Positions 15,902 through 24,552 of a stretch of 64,000 nt of DNA are shown one piece after another. Numbering within the stretch: the first letter of the stretch is position 1; every line of letters starts with the position of its first letter. The position numbers and the translations under genes were made by a program. The notes under the pieces were generated by a model, which was not told the DNA's origin, ran no database searches, and saw only the letters and a list, made by a program, of their open reading frames with translations. Origin of the DNA: DAOPKN01 sp035391225 (GTDB lineage: Bacteria > Thermotogota > Thermotogae > MWEM01); assembly GCA_035391225.1 (NCBI GenBank), contig DAOPKN010000002.1, forward strand, positions 1 through 64,000. The letters are read 5' to 3'.

Positions 15902-18306
15902 TTTGGGCCTCCCCAGATCCCCGTGGGAAAGAGCTGGGACAGTACTTTCACCAGGAAAAAGGCACATTCCTTCTCGGGGTTCGTGAAAAACTTGTACGGG
16001 TCGTATTCCATGAGCAGGGCATACGCGTGGTTTTCGGTGGAGGGAAGGGGAAGCAACATGGCCGAATGGCTGGTCCGATACAGCGCGCTGCCGTTTTCCA
16101 TTTCCGTGAGAAACAAGGGTTTTCCCACCAACAGCGCGGGCAGGTACGCCGATGCGCGCTTGGCATCGGGGGCAAGGCTTTCCTGCACGAGCTGCCCCTT
16201 GGCGCTGGGAGAGAAGAAATGGCGCGAATTGCCACCGGGCAAATCGGTTTGCAGGATGCCAAGATGCGATACGTCGTTGAAAACCTTTCGGCAAAAACGC
16301 AGAATGGTTTCGCCACGCACTTCCATCGTGGGTTGCTCTTGCCCAGAGAGTTCCATCACCAGCTGGGTGATGTTCATGTACCGCGAGCTGATCCAATCGT
16401 TGGTTTGCGAAGAACGGGAAACATGGATGTAGAAGGTGAACAGGTGGAAGAAGGAATCGATCCATTCCCGTTCGCCTTTCTTGGGGAGGTACACCCCCTC
16501 GCGGGGCTGCATCCACATGAACGTATCCTTTTCCCCAAAGGACCACAAGGAGACCTTGGTTTGTCCCGCGATGGCGGGGATTTCCTGGTCTTTCCAGGAG
16601 GTCGAAAAGGGTTCCATGGGTGTGGGGACCTGGCCACTGTGCGCGGAGGCGGACACCGGTAAAAAGGTGTCGTTGCGCTTTTCCACCAGCCAGAGGTTCT
16701 GCAGCCATTCGCTCGCTTTCACGAACCGGTCCAGCAAGGAAACCAGTTCCATGCTCTTTTCCCCCTCGAACGAGAAGTGGTTCATCATGGAAAGGCTTTC
16801 TTGGAACGCCAGCAGGTACTGCGCGGCCTTTTTCTCGGAGAGCTTCAAGTCGGCGGAGAGAACTTTCACGGAGGTTTGCAACCGGTTTTTTTGGGAATCG
16901 ACTTCCTGCTTGGCGCGCGACAGCTCCATGAGCCGCTTCCGGGCTTCCTTCTCCCAGTTGCTGATGTAGAACCCGTAGAAGGACCAAATGAGCACCAGGA
17001 TGACCACCGAGGAAACCAAGAACGACAGGGAGATGGTTCCCAGCACGGGTGGCGATGTTTCGAACACCAAGAAGGCCTCGATGGGATGGCCAAACAGGGT
17101 CATCTCGTTCTTGAAGGCAAACGCGTACTTCCCCAGGTTGAGGAAGGAGCGATCGGAGGGTGGCACATTTCCCGGGTACAGCACCGGAAGCTGGTTCTCG
17201 AACACGAAAAGGCTTTGGCCAGCGTTCAGCGGAAGTTGGCGGTACAACCGTTCCCCACTGATCTGTACCTTGATTCCCCAGCCCTGCTCGTTGCGCGAAA
17301 GGAACTGGATGGTTCCGTTTTCGAAGAGCACGCGCACTTGGTCGGATTCCAAGGGGAAGGAGGTGATGATTTGCGCCGCTTGTACTTCCGGGTCGGTAAA
17401 GGAAAAGGTTTTGAGCTTCCATTGTGCACTGGTGATGTTCGAGGAGTTCTGGGCGTCCTGTACCACGCGGAAGTACTTTTCCGAACTGTTTTCCAGCATC
17501 TTGAGGGTAACAGAGAACACGTCCTTTGCGAGCTGGATTTCGCGCTTCTGCGTTTCCCGGAAGTTCACGTTCATTTGCCAGAAGGTGGTGTTGAAGATCA
17601 GCACGGGAAAGGTGGCAAGCAACAGGAAAAAGACGTTGTTCATCTTCCGCGTACCGGAAAAGAGTTCTGGGGATTCTTTTCGCGGAACGGGAGTACCGAA
17701 ATGGCTCAGGAAGAGTGCAAGGAAGATAAGTAGGGTCCGAATGCCCTCCGAAAAGACCAACGGGAACGGGGAAGGCACGATGTCGAAGAAACCCAGGCGC
17801 AAGAAGAAGTCGATGGAGAACAGGAAACAGGAAAGAATCACGCCCCAGGGCGTGGAGTCCACCGAGATACCCACCAGCATGGCCACGAAGATGAGCATGG
17901 GAAAAAGCCCCAGCACGTACGAAACCTGGGCAATCAACTCGAAGAAATCCCGGTTTGGCATGAAGAAAATGCCCAGGCAAACCGGTACCAGGAACAACAG
18001 TACGGAGGAAACGAAGTACTTCCCGATGGAAAGCTCCTCGTTGTAGCTCACGATGGAGTTTCGGAAAAAAATGAGCAACCAGAGGTTGTTCAGGAAAAAA
18101 ATGGAATTCTGGAACAAGCGGGCATCTTGGAGCCCAGCTCGCGACAGCCACTGGAAAAGCCCGTACACGGATGGGCTCACCAGGCAGAGAAAAAGGGTGA
18201 AAAAGGGAAGAATGCCCGAGGGTTCCCATTTTTGGATCCGTTTCACCAGCAATAGGTTGGAACTCAAAAGGGCAAATCCGAAAACCAAGCTTTCCCAAAT
18301 GCTCAT
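15898..18306 (-). CDS. Large membrane sensor-like protein without an evident output domain
   Basis: 802 residues. Residues 1-230 contain about seven hydrophobic helices, then another near 247-265, an extracytoplasmic domain of about 190 residues (270-455), a transmembrane helix near 460-485, a coiled coil (about 490-550) and a C-terminal region of about 240 residues that could be GAF-like. The architecture is that of a receptor, but I see no histidine kinase, GGDEF, EAL, HD or methyl-accepting signature. It shares tight overlaps with yigZ (TAATG) and with the metallopeptidase (ATGA). A partner protein or a novel output is implied. Function unknown. Confidence 0.7.
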   Translation of the reverse strand: MSIWESLVFGFALLSSNLLLVKRIQKWEPSGILPFFTLFLCLVSPSVYGLFQWLSRAGLQDARLFQNSIFFLNNLWLLIFFRNSIVSYNEELSIGKYFVSSVLLFLVPVCLGIFFMPNRDFFELIAQVSYVLGLFPMLIFVAMLVGISVDSTPWGVILSCFLFSIDFFLRLGFFDIVPSPFPLVFSEGIRTLLIFLALFLSHFGTPVPRKESPELFSGTRKMNNVFFLLLATFPVLIFNTTFWQMNVNFRETQKREIQLAKDVFSVTLKMLENSSEKYFRVVQDAQNSSNITSAQWKLKTFSFTDPEVQAAQIITSFPLESDQVRVLFENGTIQFLSRNEQGWGIKVQISGERLYRQLPLNAGQSLFVFENQLPVLYPGNVPPSDRSFLNLGKYAFAFKNEMTLFGHPIEAFLVFETSPPVLGTISLSFLVSSVVILVLIWSFYGFYISNWEKEARKRLMELSRAKQEVDSQKNRLQTSVKVLSADLKLSEKKAAQYLLAFQESLSMMNHFSFEGEKSMELVSLLDRFVKASEWLQNLWLVEKRNDTFLPVSASAHSGQVPTPMEPFSTSWKDQEIPAIAGQTKVSLWSFGEKDTFMWMQPREGVYLPKKGEREWIDSFFHLFTFYIHVSRSSQTNDWISSRYMNITQLVMELSGQEQPTMEVRGETILRFCRKVFNDVSHLGILQTDLPGGNSRHFFSPSAKGQLVQESLAPDAKRASAYLPALLVGKPLFLTEMENGSALYRTSHSAMLLPLPSTENHAYALLMEYDPYKFFTNPEKECAFFLVKVLSQLFPTGIWGGPK

Positions 18307-19016
18307 TACGCCCCCCCTTGCTCTTGGAAGAAGTCCATGGCATTTCTTTGGATCCAACGTTCGGGTTCTTTCCAGCGAATCTGGCCATTTGCGGTGCGCA
18401 AAAATGGCTGCAAAAGCTCTTCCACTTCGTGCCAACGTTCGCGATCGACCAAAAAGGCAACTTGTACCCGGTCCGAAAAGCGAAGCGAGTCCGGGAGTAC
18501 GGGTAGCGCATTCTTTTTGAGTAGGACTTCCACGCGGTTCCAGGTGGCGTAATCCATGTCCAATTCCAGTTCCTTCCCCCGCGAAAAGAGGGTGATCCCC
18601 ACATTTTCCAGCGTTTTCCGGGTACAGTGGGAGTAGGCATCGATCAAGCCCCGGATCCCCAACTGGATACCCCCGAAGTAGCGCGAAACCACCACCACCA
18701 GGTTGCGTAAGTCGAGGGAACGCAGTACACCCAGAATGGGCTTGCCCGCGGAGCCCGCGGGTTCACCCGCATCCGAAGAAAACTCCTGCAGCGATAACTC
18801 CGGTGGGTGGATCCGGTAGGCCCAGCAATGGTGGTTGGCGCGCTTGTGCAGGCCAGTACGCGTGCGCAAGAACGCCCGCACCTCCTCGGAAGTCGTCACG
18901 TGCACGACGCTTCCGAGGAAAACGGAACGCTTGCATTTCCACGCACATTCAAGATCGGCGCTGACCCCCGTGGAAACCGAGTAGTAGGAGTCTGCGGCCT
19001 GGTTGGAATCCGGCAA
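18306..19016 (-). CDS. yigZ: YigZ/IMPACT family protein
   Basis: 236 residues. The IMPACT N-terminal signature SSDAGEPAGSAGKP near residue 81 and VVVVSRYFGGIQLG near 107 are clear, followed by a DUF1949-type C-terminal domain. Members are found from bacteria to eukaryotes, where relatives regulate translation through GCN2; the bacterial role is not established. The start appears to be TTG with CGGGGAG 6 nt upstream. It lies 3 nt after hflC and overlaps the sensor gene, in the mtnA-tatD-hflKC operon. Confidence 0.88.
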   Translation of the reverse strand: MPDSNQAADSYYSVSTGVSADLECAWKCKRSVFLGSVVHVTTSEEVRAFLRTRTGLHKRANHHCWAYRIHPPELSLQEFSSDAGEPAGSAGKPILGVLRSLDLRNLVVVVSRYFGGIQLGIRGLIDAYSHCTRKTLENVGITLFSRGKELELDMDYATWNRVEVLLKKNALPVLPDSLRFSDRVQVAFLVDRERWHEVEELLQPFLRTANGQIRWKEPERWIQRNAMDFFQEQGGA

Positions 19017-19019
19017 GGA

Positions 19020-19883
19020 CTACTCCCCGACCTGTATGTTGAACAGCTCTTGTAGGAACGGCAGATCGTCTCCCAGTACCAGGTAGGTGTCATCGCGCAA
19101 CGTGTTCTCGTAGGCTTGCAACGTTCTCCAGAACGCGTAGAAATCGGGATCCTTCGAGAAAGCTTCGGCGTAGATTTCCACCGACCGCGCGTCGCCTTCA
19201 CCCTTGATGTCTTCGGCCGTTTTCTGCGCCTCGGCGACGATAACGCCCGCTTGGCGGTCGGCATCGGCCACGATGTCCTTGGCGCTCATCTCACCTTCTG
19301 CCCGGATCTTGGCCGCGGCCTTGTTTCGCTCCGACTTCATCCGTTCGAACACGGCCTTGGCATTGGCATCGGGCAGGTCGGTACGTTTCACGTTCACGTC
19401 CTGCACGTTGATCCCGAAGGCTGCCAGCGTTTCCTGGGATTGCTGGGTGATGGTGGCCAGGTATTCCCTCCGGGATTCGGAGATGATATCCTTGATGAAC
19501 ACCTTGGCGAACATATCCCGGATGTTGGAGTACACGATATCGTCGATGCGGTTCAGGGCGTTGTTCTCGGTGCGCATGGTTTCCAAGAAGAGCTGGGGCT
19601 CTTCGATCTTCCACAAAACGAACGTGTCCACTTCCAGCCGTTTCTTGTCGGTTGTCAGGATGCTTTCCGGGGAGATATCGTACAGCTGGATTCGTTTTTC
19701 GCGCTTGAGGATTTGGTCCACGAAGGGCGCTTTGAGGTGCAGCCCAGCGGTTTCGTGCACCGACATGATTTTTCCGAAGCGCAGGCGAATGGCGTACTCG
19801 GTTTCGTCCACGGAGTAGGTGAAAAGCCCAAAGGCAATGAAAAAGAGAACAAGCAGAACGATTCCCCAAATGAGCGTTTTCAT
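19020..19883 (-). CDS. hflC: HflC, membrane protease regulator
   Basis: 287 residues of the SPFH/band-7 family. One N-terminal transmembrane helix (residues 4-24) precedes the SPFH domain and a long coiled coil rich in Ala, Glu and Lys (about 170-230). HflC pairs with HflK in a large complex that caps the FtsH protease in the inner membrane. The VRLRFGK-like segment and the DVNVKRTDLP motif are typical HflC. It overlaps hflK by 4 nt. No ftsH gene is in the window. Confidence 0.94.
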   Translation of the reverse strand: MKTLIWGIVLLVLFFIAFGLFTYSVDETEYAIRLRFGKIMSVHETAGLHLKAPFVDQILKREKRIQLYDISPESILTTDKKRLEVDTFVLWKIEEPQLFLETMRTENNALNRIDDIVYSNIRDMFAKVFIKDIISESRREYLATITQQSQETLAAFGINVQDVNVKRTDLPDANAKAVFERMKSERNKAAAKIRAEGEMSAKDIVADADRQAGVIVAEAQKTAEDIKGEGDARSVEIYAEAFSKDPDFYAFWRTLQAYENTLRDDTYLVLGDDLPFLQELFNIQVGE

Positions 19884-20845
19884 CGGGAATCCCCCCCCTC
19901 TACGATGGCCTGGATGTCCAGAAGTGGAAGTGCCCCCGTTTCCTTGGGAAGAATGATCTTGGGGATGTCCGGGAGAATCACTTCCATGGTCTCGATATAC
20001 AGCCGTTTGCGGGTGATTTCCGGAGCCAGCTTGTACTTTTCCAGGATCTTTTCAAACCGGGCCACTTCACCCTGCGCGTTCAAAATGGAGATTTCGCGGT
20101 ACGCGCTGGCTTCCTGGAGGGTCTTCGAGGCTTCTCCCTGTGCCTTTGGTACCACATCGTTGAAGTACTCCATGGCGGTGTTGATGGTTCTCTCCTTGTC
20201 CTGGATCGCGGTGTTCACGTCGTCGAAAGCCGCGAGCACCGAATCGGGCGGGTTGACTTCCTGCAGCCGGATGTTATCGATTTGGATGCCCGTCTCGAAT
20301 TGGTCCAGGATTTGCTGGCCCCTTTCCATGGCTTTCAAGGCGATGAGGTCGCGGTCCGTGGTGAGCACTTCGTCGATCGTACGTTGGGCGACTTGCTCGC
20401 GGATCACCGACTCGGCAACGTTTTTCACGATCTGGTCGGGTTCCACCACCCGAAACGCAAATTGAATCGGGTCTTTCACCCGGTATTGCACCACCGATTC
20501 CACGCTGGCGAAATTGTTGTCACCGGTCATCATCAGCGCTTCCTTTTGCACGTAGGAATAGTTTCCCGGCGAGAGAGTGCGGAAGCCGATCTCGATTTTG
20601 CGCAGGCTGCGCACGTCCACCCGCGTGACGGATTCGAACGGGGCGGGAAGATGGTAGTTGATGCCGGGCTCGTCCATGCGGACGAACTTGCCGAAACGCT
20701 TCACGAGTCCGACCTCCGAAGGGTCGATCTGGTAGAAACCGGTGGCGAAGTATATGCCAAAGATGATGAGCAGTACCACGAACGAGAAGCCACCGATGAG
20801 CTTTTTGAGCTTGGAAAAATCTGGCTTTTGGTATCCTTCGATCAC
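19880..20845 (-). CDS. hflK: HflK, membrane protease regulator
   Basis: 321 residues, the SPFH partner of HflC. A transmembrane helix at residues 19-38 is followed by QIDPSEVGLVKRFGK and GINYHLPAPFE, both characteristic of HflK. Residues 215-260 form a coiled coil. The start codon is GTG with GGAGG 9 nt upstream, and it overlaps the tatD stop as GTGA. The Gly-rich N-terminal extension of proteobacterial HflK is missing, which is usual outside Proteobacteria. Confidence 0.94.
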   Translation of the reverse strand: MIEGYQKPDFSKLKKLIGGFSFVVLLIIFGIYFATGFYQIDPSEVGLVKRFGKFVRMDEPGINYHLPAPFESVTRVDVRSLRKIEIGFRTLSPGNYSYVQKEALMMTGDNNFASVESVVQYRVKDPIQFAFRVVEPDQIVKNVAESVIREQVAQRTIDEVLTTDRDLIALKAMERGQQILDQFETGIQIDNIRLQEVNPPDSVLAAFDDVNTAIQDKERTINTAMEYFNDVVPKAQGEASKTLQEASAYREISILNAQGEVARFEKILEKYKLAPEITRKRLYIETMEVILPDIPKIILPKETGALPLLDIQAIVEGGDSR

Positions 20846-21657
20846 GAAATTTCACCTCCAATAGGGTCCACGGAAACGGAATCCAACGGGATCGAGAAGA
20901 GCGATAAGGCGTTCTGGCTCAACCGGTTGGCAACCGTTTCAAAGGGCAGTTTCTTTTGCTCCGCGATCGTCTCCACCACCAATCGCACGAAAGCGGGTTC
21001 GTTGCGCTTTCCCCGGTGTGGGTGGGGAGTCAAGTACGGGCAATCGGTTTCCGAAAGAAGTCGTTCCAGTGGCACGAAAGCCACCAGTTCCCGTAGCTGG
21101 GGGTTCTTGGGGAACGTTACGGGCCCGCTGATACCAAGGTGCATGCCCAGTTCCAAGAAAGAGCGGGCAGTGGCACGATCCGCAAAGAAGCTGTGCACAA
21201 CACCTCCAGCCCGAGGGATGCCTTCTTGGCGCAGGATTTCCAACACCTGTGGGTATGCATCGCGCACGTGCAGGATCACGGGGAGGTCTTGCGCGATGGC
21301 AAGCTGTAACTGGCGGACGAACCACTGCTTCTGGATGGGCTGCGGCGACAGGTTGCGGTAGAAGTCCAGCCCAATTTCCCCGATGGCAACGCAGCGATCC
21401 ATGCGGCACAGCGAATGGATCTGCTCGAGATGCTCCTCGGTCATACCGGCTGCATCGTGCGGATGGGTGCCCACGGCGGCAAACACGCGCTCGTGGGAGT
21501 AGGCCAGGCGCACGGATTCGCGGGAGGTTTCGAGGTTTACCCCCACTTCCACGATGCAAAGCATATCCTGCTGCGCGAAGCCATCCAGTATCTGCTTGCG
21601 GTCTGGATGGAAACGCTTGTCCCAAAGATGCGCGTGCGAGTCCACGAGAAAGGCCAT
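20842..21657 (-). CDS. tatD: TatD-family metal-dependent DNase
   Basis: 271 residues of the TatD family, TIM-barrel nucleases. The first metal motif SHAHL is at residues 8-11, then GEIGLDF near 92, HVRDA near 130, HSFF near 154 and the SETDCPY segment near 205. TatD-like proteins are 3'-5' exonucleases or deoxyribonucleases in DNA repair and fragmentation. The ATG at 21657 gives the canonical N-terminus right before SHAHL; longer in-frame sequence upstream is part of mtnA. One base separates it from the mtnA stop. Confidence 0.93.
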   Translation of the reverse strand: MAFLVDSHAHLWDKRFHPDRKQILDGFAQQDMLCIVEVGVNLETSRESVRLAYSHERVFAAVGTHPHDAAGMTEEHLEQIHSLCRMDRCVAIGEIGLDFYRNLSPQPIQKQWFVRQLQLAIAQDLPVILHVRDAYPQVLEILRQEGIPRAGGVVHSFFADRATARSFLELGMHLGISGPVTFPKNPQLRELVAFVPLERLLSETDCPYLTPHPHRGKRNEPAFVRLVVETIAEQKKLPFETVANRLSQNALSLFSIPLDSVSVDPIGGEIS

Positions 21658-21658
21658 G

Positions 21659-22708
21659 TTACTCCTTCTCGAAAAGGGCTGCCAGGTTTTCCGGGAACGG
21701 CGGGAAAACCATGCCCTTTTCGGTGGCAATGGCAGTGATGTTCGCCGCGGGAGTGACATCGAAGGCGGGGTTGTACACGCGCACGTTTTCGGGGGTTACC
21801 CGGACTCCCTGGAAATGCGTGATTTCCTGCGGGGAGCGTTCCTCGATGGGGATTTGCGCCCCCGTGGGTGTTTGCAAATCGATGGTCGGGGTGGGAGCGG
21901 CGATGTAAAAGGGAACGCCAAAAAACTTTGCCAGAATGGACAGAGAGAGCGTGCCGATCTTGTTGGCGGCATCCCCGTTGGCCGCGAGCCGGTCGCATCC
22001 CACGATCACCGCCCCCACTCTTCCCTGGGAGAGCACCATTCCCGCCATGTTATCGCAAATCAACGTGGTATCGATGCCCGCGTGCATCAGCTCGAACGCG
22101 GTGAGGCGTGCCCCTTGGTTGTAGGGTCGTGTTTCGTCCACGAACACATGGAAGCCGTATCCCCGCTGCTGTCCCAGGTACATGGGGGAGGTTGCGGTAC
22201 CGTACTGGTAGGTCGCAAGGGCACCGGCGTTGCAGTGCGTGAGCAGTCCCATGTTTTTTTCGAGCAGGGGTAATAGGCTTTCCCCGATGTTCCGGCAGAT
22301 TTCCACGTCTTCTTGGTTGATTTCCACGGCTTGCTGCCGCAGCATGTGCTTGATCTGCTCCGGGGCTTTCTCCCGGTTTTGGAAAGCGGTGTGCACCATG
22401 CGGGCGGTGGCCCAGGAAAGGTTGACCGCAGTGGGGCGGGCCTGGTTGAGGTACTGGGCGTTTTGGCGCAACGCCGCCAGCAATGCTTCGCCGCTGGAAA
22501 AAGCAACCGGCGCAACCGAGAGGTACATTCCGTATGCAGCGGTAATCCCGATGAGTGGTGCCCCCCGGCATTCCATGTCGCGAATGGAATGGAAGACTTG
22601 CTCCAACGTTTCGCGCTTGCGGTACACCGTCTGCGTGGGGAGCAGTCTTTGGTCAAGCACCATGAGGTGGGTTTCTTCAAATTTCACGGGGGTCAAGACG
22701 GAATCCAA
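21659..22708 (-). CDS. mtnA: Methylthioribose-1-phosphate isomerase
   Basis: 349 residues. It converts methylthioribose-1-phosphate to methylthioribulose-1-phosphate in methionine salvage. Signature segments are MECRGAPLIG near residue 47, THCNAG near 158 (catalytic Cys), DETRPYNQGARLTA near 191 and GCDRLAANGDAANKIGT near 238. The family is related to eIF2B subunits, but these motifs mark the isomerase. The start appears to be TTG at 22708 with GGGAGTG upstream. It is the first gene of the long minus-strand operon. No other methionine-salvage gene is nearby. Confidence 0.93.
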   Translation of the reverse strand: MDSVLTPVKFEETHLMVLDQRLLPTQTVYRKRETLEQVFHSIRDMECRGAPLIGITAAYGMYLSVAPVAFSSGEALLAALRQNAQYLNQARPTAVNLSWATARMVHTAFQNREKAPEQIKHMLRQQAVEINQEDVEICRNIGESLLPLLEKNMGLLTHCNAGALATYQYGTATSPMYLGQQRGYGFHVFVDETRPYNQGARLTAFELMHAGIDTTLICDNMAGMVLSQGRVGAVIVGCDRLAANGDAANKIGTLSLSILAKFFGVPFYIAAPTPTIDLQTPTGAQIPIEERSPQEITHFQGVRVTPENVRVYNPAFDVTPAANITAIATEKGMVFPPFPENLAALFEKE

Positions 22709-22741
22709 AAAGTTTCACTCCCTCGGAGAAAATTTCCCAAC

Positions 22742-22768
22742 AAAAAACCCTGGATGGGATATCCAGGG
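22742..22768 (-). terminator. dnaA rho-independent terminator
   Basis: On the minus strand, CCCTGGAT and ATCCAGGG form a perfect 8-bp stem around a 5-nt loop, followed directly by six T. It lies 28 nt beyond the dnaA stop and before mtnA. Confidence 0.75.
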
Positions 22769-22770
22769 CA

Positions 22771-22779
22771 ATTATATCA
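22771..22779 (-). promoter_or_regulatory. Extended -10 promoter for the mtnA operon
   Basis: On the minus strand this reads TGATATAAT, a perfect extended -10. Transcription would begin about 7 nt further on, inside the dnaA terminator stem, so the mtnA transcript would carry only part of that hairpin. A weak TGAAAT lies 16 nt upstream as a possible -35. Confidence 0.6.
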
Positions 22780-22795
22780 TGATCCCTCGGGAATT

Positions 22796-24208
22796 TCAGG
22801 GATGGTGGGAAGCGGTTTTCTCCTCCTCGGCCTGCAACTCCCTTTCCAGTTGCCGCACCAGCAGGGGAAAGGAGGATTGGGCCTTCTTTCTTGCCGCTTC
22901 GACCTTTTTGATCGCGTAATGCACGCTGGAATGGGACTTGCCAAACCAACGGGCTAAGGTGGTAATCGTGACCCCCCAAAGCACGTGCGCGGAATACATG
23001 CACACCATGCGGTAGGTGGACACCTCGCGTTTCCGTGAGCTGGAAACCAGCAGCGCGGGAGACACGCCCCAGAGGTTCTTCGCGGCAAACAGCAGTTTTT
23101 GGCACGGATCGTGGCCAGTTTGCCGTTCGCGCGCACCGTAGCCGATTTCCAGCAACAGGTTTTGCACGGCGGGAACATCCACCGCTTTTCCGCTGATCTT
23201 TTCCATCATGGCGAGCTTGATGAGTACACCGAAGATACGTCGGATGTTGTCGGGAATCGAATGGGCAAGGATTTCCACGATTTTGCTGGGCAACGCGATC
23301 TTTTCCCGGCGGCAGAAGGCCTGCGCGATACGTTCACGGGTCTGGGAGTCGGGGGGAGAGATCTCCACCACCATACCCATCTGGAAGCGGGATACCAATC
23401 GCTGGTGGAAAGCACCCAGTTCGCTGGGATTGCGGTCGCTGCAAAAGGCGATCTGCTTCCCCGCCTCGAAAAGGGTGTTGAAGGTATGAAACAGTTCGTT
23501 TTGGATGCCTTTTTTCCCCGCGAGGAACTGGATGTCGTCGATGAGCAGCACGTCGATTTTGTCCCGGTACTTGGCGCGGAATTTCTCCATATGGTTCTGC
23601 TTGATGCCGGCAACCAGGTCGTTTAGGAATTCTTCTGCCGTCACGTACAGCACGTTCTTCTCGGGGAAATGGGCGTGAACATGGTGCCCCATCGCCTGGA
23701 GGAGATGGGTTTTGCCCAGCCCCACCCCGCCGTAGATGAACACGGGGTTGACTTTTCCAGGGTCACGCGCGGCTTCCTTGATGGTTTCGAAAGCCAGGGC
23801 GTTGCCACCACCGGATACGAAATGCGCGAACGTGTACTGTGGGTTCAGCGTGGAAAGCACCAGCGGCTTTTTCCGCACAAGTGGAACCACGGGTTCCGGT
23901 TGGGTAGGCTTTTGGGATTCCGGCGCATCCACAGGGGTTTGCGTGGTTGCTGCAGGGGTTTCCAAGACCAGCTGGAAATCACGTCCAAAGTACTCCTGCA
24001 CGCCTTTTTGCAAGATGGAAAGGAAGCGGGATTTCACCCAATCCAACACGAACAAGTTGCCCAGTTCGAGCGTCACCACTTTTTGGGTGGTGTCCACATG
24101 GCCCACGGTCAACGAGGAAAACCAAAGCTCCCAGTGCTTCTTATGAATGTATTTCTGGAGTAGGGAAAAAAAAGGTTTCTCTATAGAAGTGTGGTCTTGT
24201 TTTTGCAC
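22796..24208 (-). CDS. dnaA: Chromosomal replication initiator DnaA
   Basis: About 470 residues. Domain I begins with HWELWFSSLTVGH, which I recall as very close to the Thermotoga DnaA N-terminus. A short Pro-rich linker follows, then the AAA+ domain with Walker A GGVGLGKT near residue 160 and Walker B LLIDDIQFL near 222, and the C-terminal DNA-binding domain with the helix-turn-helix signature (FGKSHSSVHYAIKKV). I start at the GTG at 24208 because GGTGAT lies 4 nt before it, a spacing repeated at other genes here; the ATG at 24226 has no binding site. It diverges from rpmH and ends at a hairpin terminator. Confidence 0.94.
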   Translation of the reverse strand: MQKQDHTSIEKPFFSLLQKYIHKKHWELWFSSLTVGHVDTTQKVVTLELGNLFVLDWVKSRFLSILQKGVQEYFGRDFQLVLETPAATTQTPVDAPESQKPTQPEPVVPLVRKKPLVLSTLNPQYTFAHFVSGGGNALAFETIKEAARDPGKVNPVFIYGGVGLGKTHLLQAMGHHVHAHFPEKNVLYVTAEEFLNDLVAGIKQNHMEKFRAKYRDKIDVLLIDDIQFLAGKKGIQNELFHTFNTLFEAGKQIAFCSDRNPSELGAFHQRLVSRFQMGMVVEISPPDSQTRERIAQAFCRREKIALPSKIVEILAHSIPDNIRRIFGVLIKLAMMEKISGKAVDVPAVQNLLLEIGYGARERQTGHDPCQKLLFAAKNLWGVSPALLVSSSRKREVSTYRMVCMYSAHVLWGVTITTLARWFGKSHSSVHYAIKKVEAARKKAQSSFPLLVRQLERELQAEEEKTASHHP

Positions 24209-24259
24209 TCGAATCACCCGAAGCATCGGAAAATTCGAAGACCAGCAAACAGCAACCCA

Positions 24260-24288
24260 ATCATACCAGCCACCGTGGTCAAATGCAA
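24260..24288 (-). promoter_or_regulatory. Probable dnaA promoter
   Basis: On the minus strand, TTGCAT is followed after 17 nt by TGGTATGAT, an extended -10 with one mismatch from TATAAT. It sits about 50 nt before the chosen dnaA start in the divergent dnaA-rpmH gap. Confidence 0.5.
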
Positions 24289-24348
24289 TGGATTTTTTGT
24301 TAAGGGATGCCCGATTTTCCAAAAGGCGGGAAAAATTGATCGGAGGGG

Positions 24349-24378
24349 TTGACAAATTTCCCCTTGAATCGATATAAT
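24349..24378 (+). promoter_or_regulatory. rpmH operon promoter
   Basis: A perfect TTGACA and a perfect TATAAT separated by 18 nt, about 40 nt before the rpmH ATG. It is the strongest sigma-70-type promoter in the window, as expected for a ribosomal protein operon. Confidence 0.85.
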
Positions 24379-24417
24379 CGAGCGGAATTTTCGGAAAAAC
24401 GAAGGAGGATACAACCC

Positions 24418-24552
24418 ATGAAAAGAACGTACCAACCCTCGCGACGAAAACGAAAGCATACCCACGGCTATCGCGCACGCTTGAAAACAGCGGGTGGAAG
24501 AAGAGTTTTGGCGAACCGCAGGAAAAAGGGAAGAAAGCGATTAGCCGTCTGA
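24418..24552 (+). CDS. rpmH: 50S ribosomal protein L34
   Basis: 44 residues, very basic, with the L34 signature MKRTYQPS at the start and the GYRAR and GRRVLANRRKKGRKRL segments. Length is normal. The binding site GAAGGAGG lies 10 nt before the ATG. The stop codon is TGA at 24550-24552, which overlaps the likely start of rnpA. Confidence 0.97.
   Translation: MKRTYQPSRRKRKHTHGYRARLKTAGGRRVLANRRKKGRKRLAV

Noticed and set aside
15374..18640. A 1088-residue open frame on the minus strand
   Set aside because: Only its last 175 residues form a credible protein. The rest is an out-of-frame shadow of the sensor and yigZ genes, which have far better motifs.
24209..24417. Possible oriC in the dnaA-rpmH gap
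   Set aside because: The gap is only 209 bp and mostly promoters. No TTATCCACA-type boxes and no clear repeated DnaA-box motif were found on either strand.
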